A stretch of DNA of 64,000 nt from JAGWBJ01 sp964291465 (GCA_964291465.2 OZ219928.1:124001-188000); one strand, 5' to 3'; positions 25,262-33,883 are shown, numbered from the stretch's first letter. Numbers and translations are program-made. The notes: a model not told the origin generated them from the letters alone.

Positions 25262-26602
25262 CTATTCCAGGATCGCCTCCTTGATGGCCAGGAGGTCCTT
25301 CTGGAGCTGCGGGTCCTTGCCGATGGAGGACTCGACCTTGGCGACCGCGGCGATGACGGTGGAGTGGGCCCGCCCACCCAGGAGGCGGCCGATGTCGGTG
25401 TCCTTCATGCCGGCGTCCCGCCTCAGGATGTACATGGCCACGTGCCTGGCGCGGGCGATGTTCTTCCTGCGGGTGGTTCCGGCCAGGTCTTGGGCGGCGA
25501 CGCGGTAGTGGCGTGCCACCTCCTCGACCACGGCGTCCGGGTCCATGTGGCCGGGCGAGGGCTCGTAGAGCAGGTCGGCCAGGGCCTGGGACGCCAGGCT
25601 CGTGGTGACGGGGCCGTTGTGGAGCCTGGAGAGGGCGAGGATGCGGTTGAGGCTGCCTTCCAGCTCTCGCACGTTGCGCCGGACGACCCGGGCGACCAGC
25701 TCCATGACCTCCTCGTGCAGGGAGAGCCGAAGCTCCTCGGCCTTTCGCCTGAGGATCGCCATGCGGGTCTCCAGGTCCGGGGGCTGTATGTCGGCCACGA
25801 GTCCCCAGACGAACCTGGACCGCAGCCGGTCTTCCAGGGAGCTCAGGGCCTTGGGCGGCTTGTCGGAGGTGAGGACGACCTGGCGGTTGGCGTTGTGGAG
25901 CTCGTTGAAGGTGTGGAAGAAGGCGTCCTGGGTCTGCTCCTTGCCGTCGATGAACTGGATGTCGTCGATGAGCAGGACCTGGGTGTCCCGGTACCTGCTG
26001 CGAAACTCGTCGGTGGTCCGGTTCCTTATGGAGCCGATGAACTCGTTGGTGAACTGCTCGCAGGTGGCGTACCTGAAGCTGACCCCGTTGGACGCGCAGG
26101 TGTGGGCGATGGCGTGGAGCAGGTGGGTCTTCCCCAGGCCCACGTCCGAGTGTATGAACAAGGGGTTGTAGGTGTGGCCCGGCGACTCTGCCACCGCCCG
26201 GGCGGCCGTGTCGGGCAGCCGGTTGGAGGTGCCGACGACGAAGCGGCTGAAGGTGTAGTTGGAGTTGAGCATGTGCAGCCGTGCGCCCGAGGGCGAGGGC
26301 CCGGTGGGGGCGCCGGGTGCAGGAGGCTGTTCCTCCGAGGCCGGGTCGTCGCGGCCCACCTGCAGCCGGACGTCCACGGAGTAGCCCAGGACCTTGCGGG
26401 CCGCCGCGACGATGGTCGGATACATGCGGCGCTCGAGCCATTCGAGGGCGAAGGGAGTGGGCACCGTCACATACAGCACGTCGTCGGTCCAGGAGACCGC
26501 CGCGGTCCCCCGTAACCACGTGTCGTAGACCGGCCGGGGGACCTGTAGCTGAAGGTCCCCGAGGACCGCCCTCCAGACCTCGGATGCGCGCAGCTCCGTC
26601 AT
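25262..26602 (-). CDS. dnaA: Chromosomal replication initiator DnaA
   Basis: A 446-residue AAA+ initiator. Domain I spans about 1-85 and domain II is a short proline-rich linker (86-110). Domain III has the Walker A region HSDVGLGKTH (151-160), Walker B VLLIDDIQFI (209-218), QVVLTSDKPPKAL and RLRSRFVWGL. Domain IV carries the DnaA signature in ARHVAMYILRRDAGMKDTDIGRLLGGRAHSTVI. Odd point: the first glycine of the usual G-G-V-G-L-G-K-T is Ser152. The gene is not next to dnaN or rpmH; its neighbours are obg and, divergently, fmt. An extended -10 (TGCTATAAT) on the minus strand lies about 255 bp upstream. Confidence 0.95.
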   Translation of the reverse strand: MTELRASEVWRAVLGDLQLQVPRPVYDTWLRGTAAVSWTDDVLYVTVPTPFALEWLERRMYPTIVAAARKVLGYSVDVRLQVGRDDPASEEQPPAPGAPTGPSPSGARLHMLNSNYTFSRFVVGTSNRLPDTAARAVAESPGHTYNPLFIHSDVGLGKTHLLHAIAHTCASNGVSFRYATCEQFTNEFIGSIRNRTTDEFRSRYRDTQVLLIDDIQFIDGKEQTQDAFFHTFNELHNANRQVVLTSDKPPKALSSLEDRLRSRFVWGLVADIQPPDLETRMAILRRKAEELRLSLHEEVMELVARVVRRNVRELEGSLNRILALSRLHNGPVTTSLASQALADLLYEPSPGHMDPDAVVEEVARHYRVAAQDLAGTTRRKNIARARHVAMYILRRDAGMKDTDIGRLLGGRAHSTVIAAVAKVESSIGKDPQLQKDLLAIKEAILE

Positions 26603-27132
26603 TGACCCATCAAAAGGGGGATCGGCAGCCGGGGCGACGCCACAGACCGACGCCTGGGAATAAGCTCGGAAGTGCCTGGATCAGGGGTTTCCTCTGACAA
26701 CCGCCCCGCCCACATTTCCAGCCTGGCGCCTCCGGGTCTGGGACCGTCGGCCCGGAGGCGGGCCGGGAGTCGAACCGGTGAAAAGCCTAGCAGGGAGCAA
26801 GGCGGCGTTGTCAAGGCGGGTCTTGCGGAATTTTCCGGCCCAACCAAGATTGGTGAGCGATTATAGCAATCGTCTAAGACAACGACTAGCCTTCCTTTAG
26901 CACTGCCGTGCTATCCTGGCGGAAATCGTCACACCGCCAAGGAGGGATGAGTCGCTATGCTATAATGCTCCATTCTGCCCGATTACCTAATCCTCTGACC
27001 CCAAGGGGAGGGGCCAGCGAAATACCGAGGTCGCCCGCCGGCCGTCTGCCGGTGAGGGAGTATCTTCCCCGCGGGGAGCGCAGGAGGGTGGGCTCAACAA
27101 CCGGGGGTCCAGGGGTTGTTCAGAGGACCTAT
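26603..27132. promoter_or_regulatory. dnaA/fmt divergent control region
   Basis: No coding sequence is evident. Two extended -10 elements of the form TGCTATAAT point outwards, one on the minus strand with TATAAT at 26860-26865 for dnaA, the other on the plus strand at 26958-26966 for fmt. I found no TTATCCACA-type DnaA box, so this is not clearly the origin. The right part contains a copy of the dispersed GC-rich repeat. Confidence 0.5.
27064..27121. repeat. GC-rich dispersed repeat, copy A
   Basis: Carries CCCCGCGGGGAGCGC, GGAGGGTGGGC and a run of CAACAACC-like text before the fmt start. It is related to copies at 28141-28225, 37049-37130 (inverted) and 46040-46073 (inverted, partial). Confidence 0.45.
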
Positions 27133-28089
27133 ATGAGGATCGTGTTCATGGGGTCCTCCCGGGACTCCATCCCCGTGCTCGCAGCGCTCCTCGCAGCCGG
27201 AGTGCAGGTGGCCGGTGTCTACTGCCAGCCCGACAAGCCCGCCGGTCGCGGTCGCGCTCCCCGGGCGCCCGCCATCAAGACCTTTGCCCAGGAGAGGGGT
27301 ATCGACGTTTACCAGCCCGCGTCCCTGCGGCAGGAGGCCGTCCGGCGGGAGATGGAGTCCCTGCAGCCCGAGGTGGCCGTGGTGGCGGCCTACGGCAAGA
27401 TACTGCCCCGGGATGTCCTGGATGTCCCCAAGCACGGCTGCGTCAACATCCACCCGTCCCTTCTCCCGAGGCACCGGGGGCCTTCTCCAGTGTCCACGGC
27501 GATTCTCCGGGGCGACCGGGTGACCGGGGCCACCGTCATGCTGATGGACGAGGGCATGGACACCGGGCCCGTCCTGGCCAGCCGCGAAGCGACCATAGGC
27601 GAGGGGGACACGACGGCCGGACTCACCGAGGCCCTCTTCCGTCTAGGAGGGGAGCTGCTAGTGGAGGTCCTGCCCTCCTGGGTCGATGGAAAGGTAACGC
27701 CCCGGCCCCAGGATGACTTCCAGGCTACCTCGACCAGGAAGCTGGAGAAGGCCGACGGAGAGGCCCGGTGGGACCTGGCCGCCGGGGAGCTGCACCGGAT
27801 GCTCCGTGCTTACACGCCCTGGCCGGGCCTCTTCACCCGATGGAGGGGCAAGCTCCTCAAGATACTGGAGGCGGCGCCGGTGCGGACCAGGGCCGCCCCG
27901 GCCGGGGAGCCCGGGCCCGGCGAGCCCGGTGACGTGGTGGCAACGGACGCCTCCGGCGGGGTCGGCGTCGTAACCGGGTGCGGGCTCCTGGGCCTGGAGA
28001 GGCTGCAGTTGGAGGGGAAGCGGCCGTCCGCGGCCGCCGAGTTCATGCGAGGGTACCCGGACTTCGTCGGCTCCAGGCTGCCCAGCTAG
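27133..28089 (+). CDS. fmt: Methionyl-tRNA formyltransferase
   Basis: A 318-residue enzyme that formylates initiator Met-tRNA with 10-formyl-THF. Marks are MRIVFMGSSRDSIPVLAALL, VYCQPDKPAGRGR, VVAAYGKILPRDVLDVPKHG and the catalytic region VNIHPSLLPRHRGPSPV followed by MDEGMDTGPVL (Asn-His-Asp). The C-terminal OB-like domain is present. ATG 27133 has AGAGGA upstream and matches the family start. It often sits with def; no deformylase is seen here. Confidence 0.93.
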   Translation: MRIVFMGSSRDSIPVLAALLAAGVQVAGVYCQPDKPAGRGRAPRAPAIKTFAQERGIDVYQPASLRQEAVRREMESLQPEVAVVAAYGKILPRDVLDVPKHGCVNIHPSLLPRHRGPSPVSTAILRGDRVTGATVMLMDEGMDTGPVLASREATIGEGDTTAGLTEALFRLGGELLVEVLPSWVDGKVTPRPQDDFQATSTRKLEKADGEARWDLAAGELHRMLRAYTPWPGLFTRWRGKLLKILEAAPVRTRAAPAGEPGPGEPGDVVATDASGGVGVVTGCGLLGLERLQLEGKRPSAAAEFMRGYPDFVGSRLPS

Positions 28090-28140
28090 GACGGGCGCTG
28101 GACCTGGTCCCAATAGGTCCGCCCGCCATCGGCCGGTGGG

Positions 28141-28225
28141 TGGGGGTTCCCTGCCCGCGCGGAGCGCGGGGTGGGAGGGTGGGCCGAACAACCCCGGGCC
28201 CCTCCCGGGGTTATTGGGAGAAGCC
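28141..28225. repeat. GC-rich dispersed repeat, copy B
   Basis: Includes CCCGCGCGGAGCGCGGGG, then GGAGGGTGGGCC and a CCCGGG-centred hairpin. It fills the gap between the convergent fmt and DUF3800 genes and may act as a bidirectional terminator. Confidence 0.55.
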
Positions 28226-28996
28226 CTAGAACTGGACCTGGTGGACGACCTGGATCACGTGCCCCTCTTCCAGGGACGCGTATCGAGGGTCCGGCGCGTC
28301 GGGCTGCTGCAGGTGCCGGCGGAAGATGTAGGTGCACAGGTCGGCGAGCTGCGTGCAGTGGGAGTCCTGGGTGCGGGCGAGGTAGGTGCTCTCGTGCACC
28401 GCGCCCGTGGGCAGGTCGATCTCCGTCCTCAGGAGCCTCTGCATCACCTCCGCGCCCCCCGGAGTCGCCCGGTCCGATATGATGGTGGCGCGCTCTTCGA
28501 TGCGTATGGGCGCGCCGCCTATCAGCTCCTCCTGGGGCATGGCGGTCAGGTTGAGCTCGTCCATGTACAGGTCCAGATAGTAGGCCAGCCGGGCGAAGGC
28601 GGGCTCCCAGGGCTGGCCCCAGCGGGTGTTCTGCGGGTCCGCGCCCTCCAGGGCCGCGGCGAACTTCGCCTTGTCGACGTACATCACCAGCAGGGGCGTC
28701 TCGTGCAGGATCAGGATGTTGAGAAGGTCGTCTGTGAGCTCCGAGCGCCGGGCCCTGGGCCAGGAGCTGAAGGCGCCCTTCCCCTGGAGGAGGAGGCGGG
28801 TGCTCAGCCGGCTGGGAACGTCCGGCGCGCCCAGCTCGTCGCCCAGGTAGTGGCGGCAGACCGCGCGGAAGTCCTTGCGTATGGGCTCCCACTTGCCCTC
28901 GTGGACCATGAGGCCCGCGTACACATGGTGAGGCTGGCTGGGGTCGCTGGTGCTCCGCCCCGTGTCCCCGGACTCGCTGGTGTACACGAAGTACAT
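28226..28996 (-). CDS. DUF3800 domain protein
   Basis: A 256-residue protein opening MYFVYTSESGDTG, the DUF3800 pattern (Y-x-D/S-E-S-G), with HVYAGLMV next, and ending with SHCTQLADLCTYIFRRHL, the family's D-x-x-Q-x-A-D-x-x-x-Y helix. Acidic residues in these parts suggest an RNase H-like nuclease fold, but the first Asp is replaced here (TSESGD). DUF3800 proteins often occur alone or in defence islands. It is 14 bp downstream of rplY on the same strand and may be cotranscribed. Function unknown. Confidence 0.75.
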   Translation of the reverse strand: MYFVYTSESGDTGRSTSDPSQPHHVYAGLMVHEGKWEPIRKDFRAVCRHYLGDELGAPDVPSRLSTRLLLQGKGAFSSWPRARRSELTDDLLNILILHETPLLVMYVDKAKFAAALEGADPQNTRWGQPWEPAFARLAYYLDLYMDELNLTAMPQEELIGGAPIRIEERATIISDRATPGGAEVMQRLLRTEIDLPTGAVHESTYLARTQDSHCTQLADLCTYIFRRHLQQPDAPDPRYASLEEGHVIQVVHQVQF

Positions 28997-29010
28997 ACGC
29001 GGCCGGTGGG

Positions 29011-29643
29011 CTAGCCGGCCTCTTCTCCCTCTTCCTCGGCCGGGGCCTGCTCTTCCGCTTCGGCCTCGGGCCTCTCCTCTGCGACCGCGACCTCGATGCG
29101 GGCCACCACCCCGTCGGCGTCGCTGATCAGGGTGGCGTCCTCGGGCAGGGCGATGTCTCCCGCGCGGACGACGCCGTCGGGCTCGGTGAGGGTCGCCAGG
29201 TCCACCACCAGCTCGCCGGGCATGTCCAGGGGCAGGGCCTCGACGACGACGCTGCGCAGCTGCTGCACCACCGTGCCGTTGGCGAGCCTGGCGCCGGGGG
29301 AGTCGCCGGTCAGGGTGACGGGCACCTCGGCGGAGACCAGCTGGGTCGCCTCGGTCCTGAGGAAGTCAACGTGGACCAGGTCCCCGCGTATCGGGTCCCA
29401 CTGCACCTCGCGGACGAAGGCCAGGTGCTCCTCGTCGTCGCCCTCGATGGTCACCGTAACGGGCGTGTTCCCGCCGGCCAGGGTAAGGACCCTGACCAAG
29501 GTGGGCCTTTGGCACTGGAGGGTGCGCGAGGCGATGCCGGAGCCGTACAGGTGGACGGGTATGGTCCCGGCCTGCCTGAGCCGCTTGACCTTCTTGCCCG
29601 TGGTGGTCCGGGGTTCCAGGGCGAGGGTTATTCTGTCTGCCAC
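29011..29643 (-). CDS. rplY: 50S ribosomal protein L25 (CTC form)
   Basis: A 210-residue 5S-rRNA-binding protein of the L25/TL5/CTC class. The N-terminal L25 domain is recognised by KKVKRLRQAGTIPVHLYG and REVQWDPIRGDLVHVDFLR. The C-terminal TL5 domain has LPLDMPGELVVDLATL and GDIALPEDATL. It ends in an acidic E-rich tail, usual for long forms. Confidence 0.93.
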   Translation of the reverse strand: MADRITLALEPRTTTGKKVKRLRQAGTIPVHLYGSGIASRTLQCQRPTLVRVLTLAGGNTPVTVTIEGDDEEHLAFVREVQWDPIRGDLVHVDFLRTEATQLVSAEVPVTLTGDSPGARLANGTVVQQLRSVVVEALPLDMPGELVVDLATLTEPDGVVRAGDIALPEDATLISDADGVVARIEVAVAEERPEAEAEEQAPAEEEGEEAG

Positions 29644-29764
29644 GGTGTCTCCTTAGCTATGGCCTCCGAAACGCGGGCAGCCGGGGTTGCGGAGGGTGGG
29701 CGGCTGTCAGTATAGTTGGCGGGCCGCGCGCGTGTCAAGATTCGCAGGCGCGGCGGAGGGAGCC

Positions 29765-30850
29765 ATGAAGATCGTGGACGCCCGGACCCGGGCGGTGGCG
29801 GTGCCCCTGGAGAGGCCCTTCCTGGCAGGGGGGCTGCACATGATCGAGAGGATACCCTTCGCCCTGCTGGAGATTCGCACCGACGAGGGCATAACGGGGT
29901 TGGGATACGCCTTCTCCCTGTCCGACCGCCCCTTCGGCTCCATAAGGGCCGCCATCGAGGCGCTGTCCGGGGAGGCGGTGGGAGAGAACCCCCTGGAGCC
30001 CGAGCGGGTCGCGGCCAAGCTGGGCCGGGCCTTCAGCTGGGGCGGGCCCGTTGGTGTGGTGAACATGGCCATGGCCGCCGTGGACTTCGCCCTGTGGGAC
30101 ATAGCCGGCAAGGCCTACGGACAGCCCCTGTACCGCCTGCTGGGGGGCCACCGGGACCGGGTGCCGTGCTACTACAGCGGCGCCCTGTGGCGGGACTTCG
30201 GCCTGGAGGAGCTGGAGCGGGCTGCCCAGGCGGTCCTGGACCGGGGGTTCCGCTCCATGAAGATGCGCATGGGGTCCGAGCCGCCCCGGGGGGAGGAGGA
30301 GAGGGCCCGGGTCGTCCGCGAGGCCATAGGCCCCGACGCTGACCTCCTGGTGGACATCAACCAGGGCTGGACGCCGTATCATGCCGTCCGGATGGGCCGC
30401 ATGCTGGAGCGGTACGAGTTCGGGTGGCTGGAGGACCCGGTGGACCACAGGGACGTGGCGGGAAGCGCGCGGGTGGCCGCCGCGCTGGACATGCCCCTGT
30501 GCGCTGGCGAGTACCACTACGGAAAAGAGCCCTTCCTGAGGCTTCTCAACGCCCAGGCCATGGACATCGCCATGGTCGACCTCCTTCGGGTGGGCGGCGT
30601 CACCGAGTGGCGCAAGGCGGCGGCAGTAGCCGAGACGTTCAGCGTTCCGGTGGCCAGCCACCTGCTCCCCGAGATCGCCGTGCACCTGGTGGCGGCGGTG
30701 CCCAACGGGCTGACGGTGGAGTACATGCCCTGGTCGCTGCCCCTGTTCCTGGAGACGCCGCCGGTCCAGGACGGGATGATGGTGCTCCCCGACGCGCCCG
30801 GCCTGGGCCTGGAGCTGGACGAGGAGAAGGTGTCCCGATGGTCCATCTAG
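29765..30850 (+). CDS. Mandelate racemase/muconate lactonizing enzyme family protein
   Basis: A 361-residue enolase-superfamily enzyme. The N-terminal capping domain runs to about 125. The barrel has SMKMRMG (catalytic Lys region), VDINQGW and WLEDPVD (metal Asp and Glu), CAGEYHYG (third metal acid) and ASHLLPEI. This set fits MR/MLE-type acid-sugar dehydratases or racemases; the substrate is unknown. ATG 29765 follows GGAGGGAG. The next gene overlaps its end by 13 bp, so the two are coupled. Expansion of this superfamily is a trait reported for SAR202 Chloroflexota. Confidence 0.88.
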   Translation: MKIVDARTRAVAVPLERPFLAGGLHMIERIPFALLEIRTDEGITGLGYAFSLSDRPFGSIRAAIEALSGEAVGENPLEPERVAAKLGRAFSWGGPVGVVNMAMAAVDFALWDIAGKAYGQPLYRLLGGHRDRVPCYYSGALWRDFGLEELERAAQAVLDRGFRSMKMRMGSEPPRGEEERARVVREAIGPDADLLVDINQGWTPYHAVRMGRMLERYEFGWLEDPVDHRDVAGSARVAAALDMPLCAGEYHYGKEPFLRLLNAQAMDIAMVDLLRVGGVTEWRKAAAVAETFSVPVASHLLPEIAVHLVAAVPNGLTVEYMPWSLPLFLETPPVQDGMMVLPDAPGLGLELDEEKVSRWSI

Positions 30851-31232
30851 AAGGCGAGGGCCCCTTCGAGGAGTTCATGGGGATCAGGTCGGTGGAGTCG
30901 GCCGACGGCCGGGGAGGGCCGTCATGCCGGTGCGCCGGGAGTTCCTGCAAGGGGCCGGAGTGGTCCAGGGCGGCCTGATCGTGACCCTGGCGGACCACAC
31001 CATCTACCTGGCGGTGAGGTCCCTGACGAAGGAGGACGAGGGCAGCGTGACTGTGGAGTTGAAGGTGAACTTCATCGCGCCCGCCTCCTCGGGGGAGCTG
31101 ACGGCCGAGGCGGTGGTCGTGAGCCGGGGGCGCCGCATCGTCGTCAGCGACGTGGAGGTGCACGACGGATCAGGCACTCTGATCGCCCGGGGACTGTGCA
31201 CCTCCATGGTTCGTAAGAGGAGGCAGGGATAG
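30838..31232 (+). pseudogene. PaaI-type hotdog thioesterase, frameshifted
   Basis: ATG 30838 overlaps the enolase gene and gives the normal family opening PFEEFMGIRSVESADGR. The thioesterase continuation MPVRREFLQGAGVVQGGLI and TLADHTIYLAV, with SVTVELKVNFIAPA, is in a different frame from about 30920 to 31232. One missing base near 30905-30918, within a G-rich run, explains it. A repaired product would be about 131 residues and hydrolyse acyl-CoA thioesters. A sequencing error in the G tract or a recent mutation are both possible. Confidence 0.72.
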
Positions 31233-31254
31233 CCTACCGAGTCGATACGCCAAG

Positions 31255-31284
31255 TTGAATTGGACGCCGGGCCGGTGCTATAAT
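31255..31284 (+). promoter_or_regulatory. Sigma-70-type promoter of the Rrf2 operon
   Basis: TTGAAT at 31255-31260 and TATAAT at 31279-31284, 18 bp apart, 33 bp before the Rrf2 start. This is the best canonical promoter in the window; an Rrf2 site may overlap it. Confidence 0.65.
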
Positions 31285-31316
31285 CCTGCGAGAGGGCCCT
31301 GTGGAGGTACGGTCGC

Positions 31317-31754
31317 ATGAAGGTGCCGATGAAAGTGGACTACGGGGTGAGGGCCCTGGTAGAGTTGGCCTCCCACCAGGGGGACAGGCCCATCCAGACG
31401 TCGGAGATCGCGGCCAGACAGAGCATACCCGAGGCCTACCTGGACCAGCTCATGACCACGCTGCACAAGTTCGGCCTGATACGCAGCCGCCGGGGCCCGT
31501 CGGGGGGCCACATGCTGGCCAAGGACCCGTCGGACATCAACCTGGGCATGGTGATGGCGACCCTGGAGGGCAACACGCACCTGGTGGACTGCCTGGTGGA
31601 GCCCGACGAGTGCTCCCTGTCCGATACCTGCGCCCAGAGGGACGTCTGGAAATCGGTGGAGGACGCCATGCAGGACCTGTTGAGGGCCACCACCGTGGCG
31701 GACTTGGCCTACCGGCAGAACCACCTGGCCGGGCGGGGCATGTACCAAATCTAG
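31317..31754 (+). CDS. Rrf2 family transcriptional regulator, IscR-like
   Basis: A 145-residue winged-helix regulator. The HTH is in IQTSEIAARQSIPEAYLDQLMTTL with the wing GLIRSRRGPSGGH. Three cysteines, C92, C99 and C105 (DCLVEPDECSLSDTC), fall where IscR binds its [2Fe-2S] cluster. It is therefore likely an iron-sulfur or sulfur-status sensor. ATG 31317 lies after GTGGAGG. It is followed at a 212-bp gap by thiF/moeB-like and cysteine synthase genes, which it may control. Confidence 0.9.
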   Translation: MKVPMKVDYGVRALVELASHQGDRPIQTSEIAARQSIPEAYLDQLMTTLHKFGLIRSRRGPSGGHMLAKDPSDINLGMVMATLEGNTHLVDCLVEPDECSLSDTCAQRDVWKSVEDAMQDLLRATTVADLAYRQNHLAGRGMYQI

Positions 31755-31966
31755 GGCGCGCCGCAGGGGCCGCGGCCCCCGCCTAAAATCACGGCGCGAG
31801 AGACCGGCGGCATTGGGAATAAGAGTGAATCGCACCTGTCCCACCAAATAGAGGGCGGGTAGGCAAGAGCAAGGGGACCGGAGCCTGCGCCCACGAAGCG
31901 AGTCCTGACGGGGCGCGGGCCATTTTTTGCAACCGGGGCATTTTCCAACCGGGGAGGAGCGTCGGC

Positions 31967-32800
31967 ATGACACAAGCGACGGAAGTCAGGGCACTTACGG
32001 CGGACCAGGTAAAGAGGTACAGCCGCCACATCATCATGCCCCAGGTGGGCAGCGCGGGGCAGCGGAAGCTGCTGCAGGCCAAGGTGCTGATAATAGGGGC
32101 CGGCGGCCTGGGCTCCCCCTCGGCGGTGTACCTGTCCCTGGCGGGGGTGGGCACCATCGGCATCGCCGACTTCGACGTCGTCGACGTCTCCAACCTGCAG
32201 CGGCAGATCCTGCACCACAACGACGACGTGGGCCGGCCCAAGGTGGTCTCGGCCCAGGAGGCCATCGCGGCGTACAACCCCGACACAAACGTGGTGCTCC
32301 ACGAGGAGTGGCTCACCTCGGAGAACGCCATGGACATCGTGTCCCAGTACGACATCGTGATAAACGGGGCGGACAACTTCCCCTCCCGGTACCTGATCAA
32401 CGACGCGGCTTACCTTTGCGGCAAGCCCCTGGTGGACGGCAGCATCCTGATATTCGACGGCCAGACCACGGTCTTCATGCCCGGCAAGGGCTGCTACCGG
32501 TGCCTGTTCCCGTCTCCGCCCCCTCCCGGGATGGTGCCCAACTGCGCCGAGGCAGGCGTGCTTGGTGCGCTCACGGGCCTGGTGGGGAGCATACAGGCCA
32601 CGGAGACGCTGAAGCTCATCCTGGGCATAGGCGAGAGCCTGACCTCGCGGCTGCTGCTCATCGACGGCCTGAGCATGGACTTCCGCGAGGTGCGGATACC
32701 CCAGAACCCCCGGTGCCCCCTGTGCGGCGTGGACCCCACGGTCACTGAGTTGATCGACTACCAGGTGTTCTGCGGGGTGGCGCCGGCCGACGGCCACTAA
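31967..32800 (+). CDS. MoeB/ThiF family sulfur-carrier adenylyltransferase
   Basis: A 277-residue E1-like enzyme that adenylates the C-terminal Gly of a ubiquitin-like sulfur carrier. Marks are YSRHIIMPQVG, the nucleotide motif GAGGLGSPSAVYLSLAGVG, DFDVVDVSNLQRQILH, and two zinc-binding Cys pairs (CYRCLF and CPLCG). No rhodanese domain is present. Being 5 bp before cysteine synthase, it may activate a CysO-type carrier for cysteine synthesis as in Mycobacterium, though the carrier gene is not here. MoeB or ThiF roles are the alternatives. Confidence 0.9.
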   Translation: MTQATEVRALTADQVKRYSRHIIMPQVGSAGQRKLLQAKVLIIGAGGLGSPSAVYLSLAGVGTIGIADFDVVDVSNLQRQILHHNDDVGRPKVVSAQEAIAAYNPDTNVVLHEEWLTSENAMDIVSQYDIVINGADNFPSRYLINDAAYLCGKPLVDGSILIFDGQTTVFMPGKGCYRCLFPSPPPPGMVPNCAEAGVLGALTGLVGSIQATETLKLILGIGESLTSRLLLIDGLSMDFREVRIPQNPRCPLCGVDPTVTELIDYQVFCGVAPADGH

Positions 32801-32805
32801 GAGCG

Positions 32806-33741
32806 ATGCCCACGACCATTCTGGACACCATAGGCAACACCCCCCTGGTGGAGCTCCGGAACATGGACCTCAAGGAGGGAGTCCGTGTCTTCGCCAAGCT
32901 GGAGGGGCAGAACCCCACCGGCAGCCTGAAGGACCGCATCGCCCGGCACATGGTGGAGAAGGCGGAGCGGGAGGGGAAGCTCACCCCGGGCAAGACCATC
33001 CTGGAGCCCACGAGCGGTAACACCGGCATCTCCCTGGCCCTGGTGGCTGGGCTCAAGGGGTACAAGGTGAAGGTGGTGATGCCGGAGAACGTCAGCGAGG
33101 AGAGGTCCCAGCTCCTGTGGGCCTACGGCGCCGAGATCGTCTACTCCGACGGCGCCCGGGGCACCAACGGCTCCATAGAGGTGGCCCAGGAGATGATGGC
33201 CGCCGACGGGCACGGCTACTTCATGCCCTACCAGTACGGCAACGACGCCAATCCCGGGGCCCACTACGAGACCACGGGGCCGGAGATCGCCCGGGACCTC
33301 CCGGATGTGGACGTGTTCGTGGCCGGGCTGGGCACGGGCGGCACCCTCATGGGAACGGGACGCCGGCTGAAGGAGCACAACCCCGACGTGAAGATCGTCG
33401 CCGTGGCCCCCGAGCCCGGCGACTACATCCAGGCCCTGCGCAGCCTAGAGGAGGGGTTCATCCCTCCCATACTGGACCTGGCGATGCTGGACTCCAGGAT
33501 GCTGGTGCGCGGCATCGACGCCTTCCACATGACCAAGGAGATCATGCGCCGGGAGGGCATCTTCGCGGGGGTCTCCTCGGGCTCGGTGATCTACGGGGCT
33601 ATGAAGGTGGCCCAGAGGATGGAGAGGGGCAACATAGTCTGCCTGCTGGCCGACGGCGGCTGGAAGTACCTGAGCACCGGGCTCTGGACCAAGGACTACG
33701 GGGAGATGGAGGAAGAGGCCGCCGGCAAGATCTGGTGGTAG
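32806..33741 (+). CDS. cysK: Cysteine synthase family protein
   Basis: A 311-residue PLP-dependent beta-replacement enzyme. It starts TILDTIGNTPLVEL; the Schiff-base lysine is in NPTGSLKDRIA; TSGNTGISLALVAG binds the substrate carboxylate; GLGTGGTLMGTGR binds phosphate; GVSSGSVIYGAMKVA is also seen. It makes cysteine from an O-activated serine. CysM-type use of a thiocarboxylated carrier is possible given the adjacent MoeB/ThiF gene. The CysK and CysM forms cannot be separated from sequence alone. Confidence 0.9.
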   Translation: MPTTILDTIGNTPLVELRNMDLKEGVRVFAKLEGQNPTGSLKDRIARHMVEKAEREGKLTPGKTILEPTSGNTGISLALVAGLKGYKVKVVMPENVSEERSQLLWAYGAEIVYSDGARGTNGSIEVAQEMMAADGHGYFMPYQYGNDANPGAHYETTGPEIARDLPDVDVFVAGLGTGGTLMGTGRRLKEHNPDVKIVAVAPEPGDYIQALRSLEEGFIPPILDLAMLDSRMLVRGIDAFHMTKEIMRREGIFAGVSSGSVIYGAMKVAQRMERGNIVCLLADGGWKYLSTGLWTKDYGEMEEEAAGKIWW

Positions 33742-33767
33742 TCCGCAGGAGACCTTGTACAAAGACA

Positions 33768-33791
33768 GAGACCGCCTCGGTCGGCGGTCTC
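33768..33791 (+). terminator. Hairpin after cysteine synthase
   Basis: GAGACCGCC and GGCGGTCTC form a 9-bp stem around TCGGTC. No T-run follows, so it may only assist the terminator at 33884. Confidence 0.4.
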
Positions 33792-33883
33792 GACCCTACC
33801 GGCGAAGCGATAGGGGTAGGGAGTTAAGCGTAACAAAAGCGATGCGGGTTGTAAACGTTCGCCTCGTCGTCGAAGGTGACTGC

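Noticed and set aside
26603..27132. Chromosomal origin next to dnaA
   Set aside because: No TTATCCACA-type box or AT-rich unwinding stretch found by eye; only promoters and a dispersed repeat are visible.
30905..30924. Independent small gene starting at ATG 30924
   Set aside because: The product lacks the first part of the thioesterase fold, which is present immediately upstream in another frame; a frameshift is more likely.
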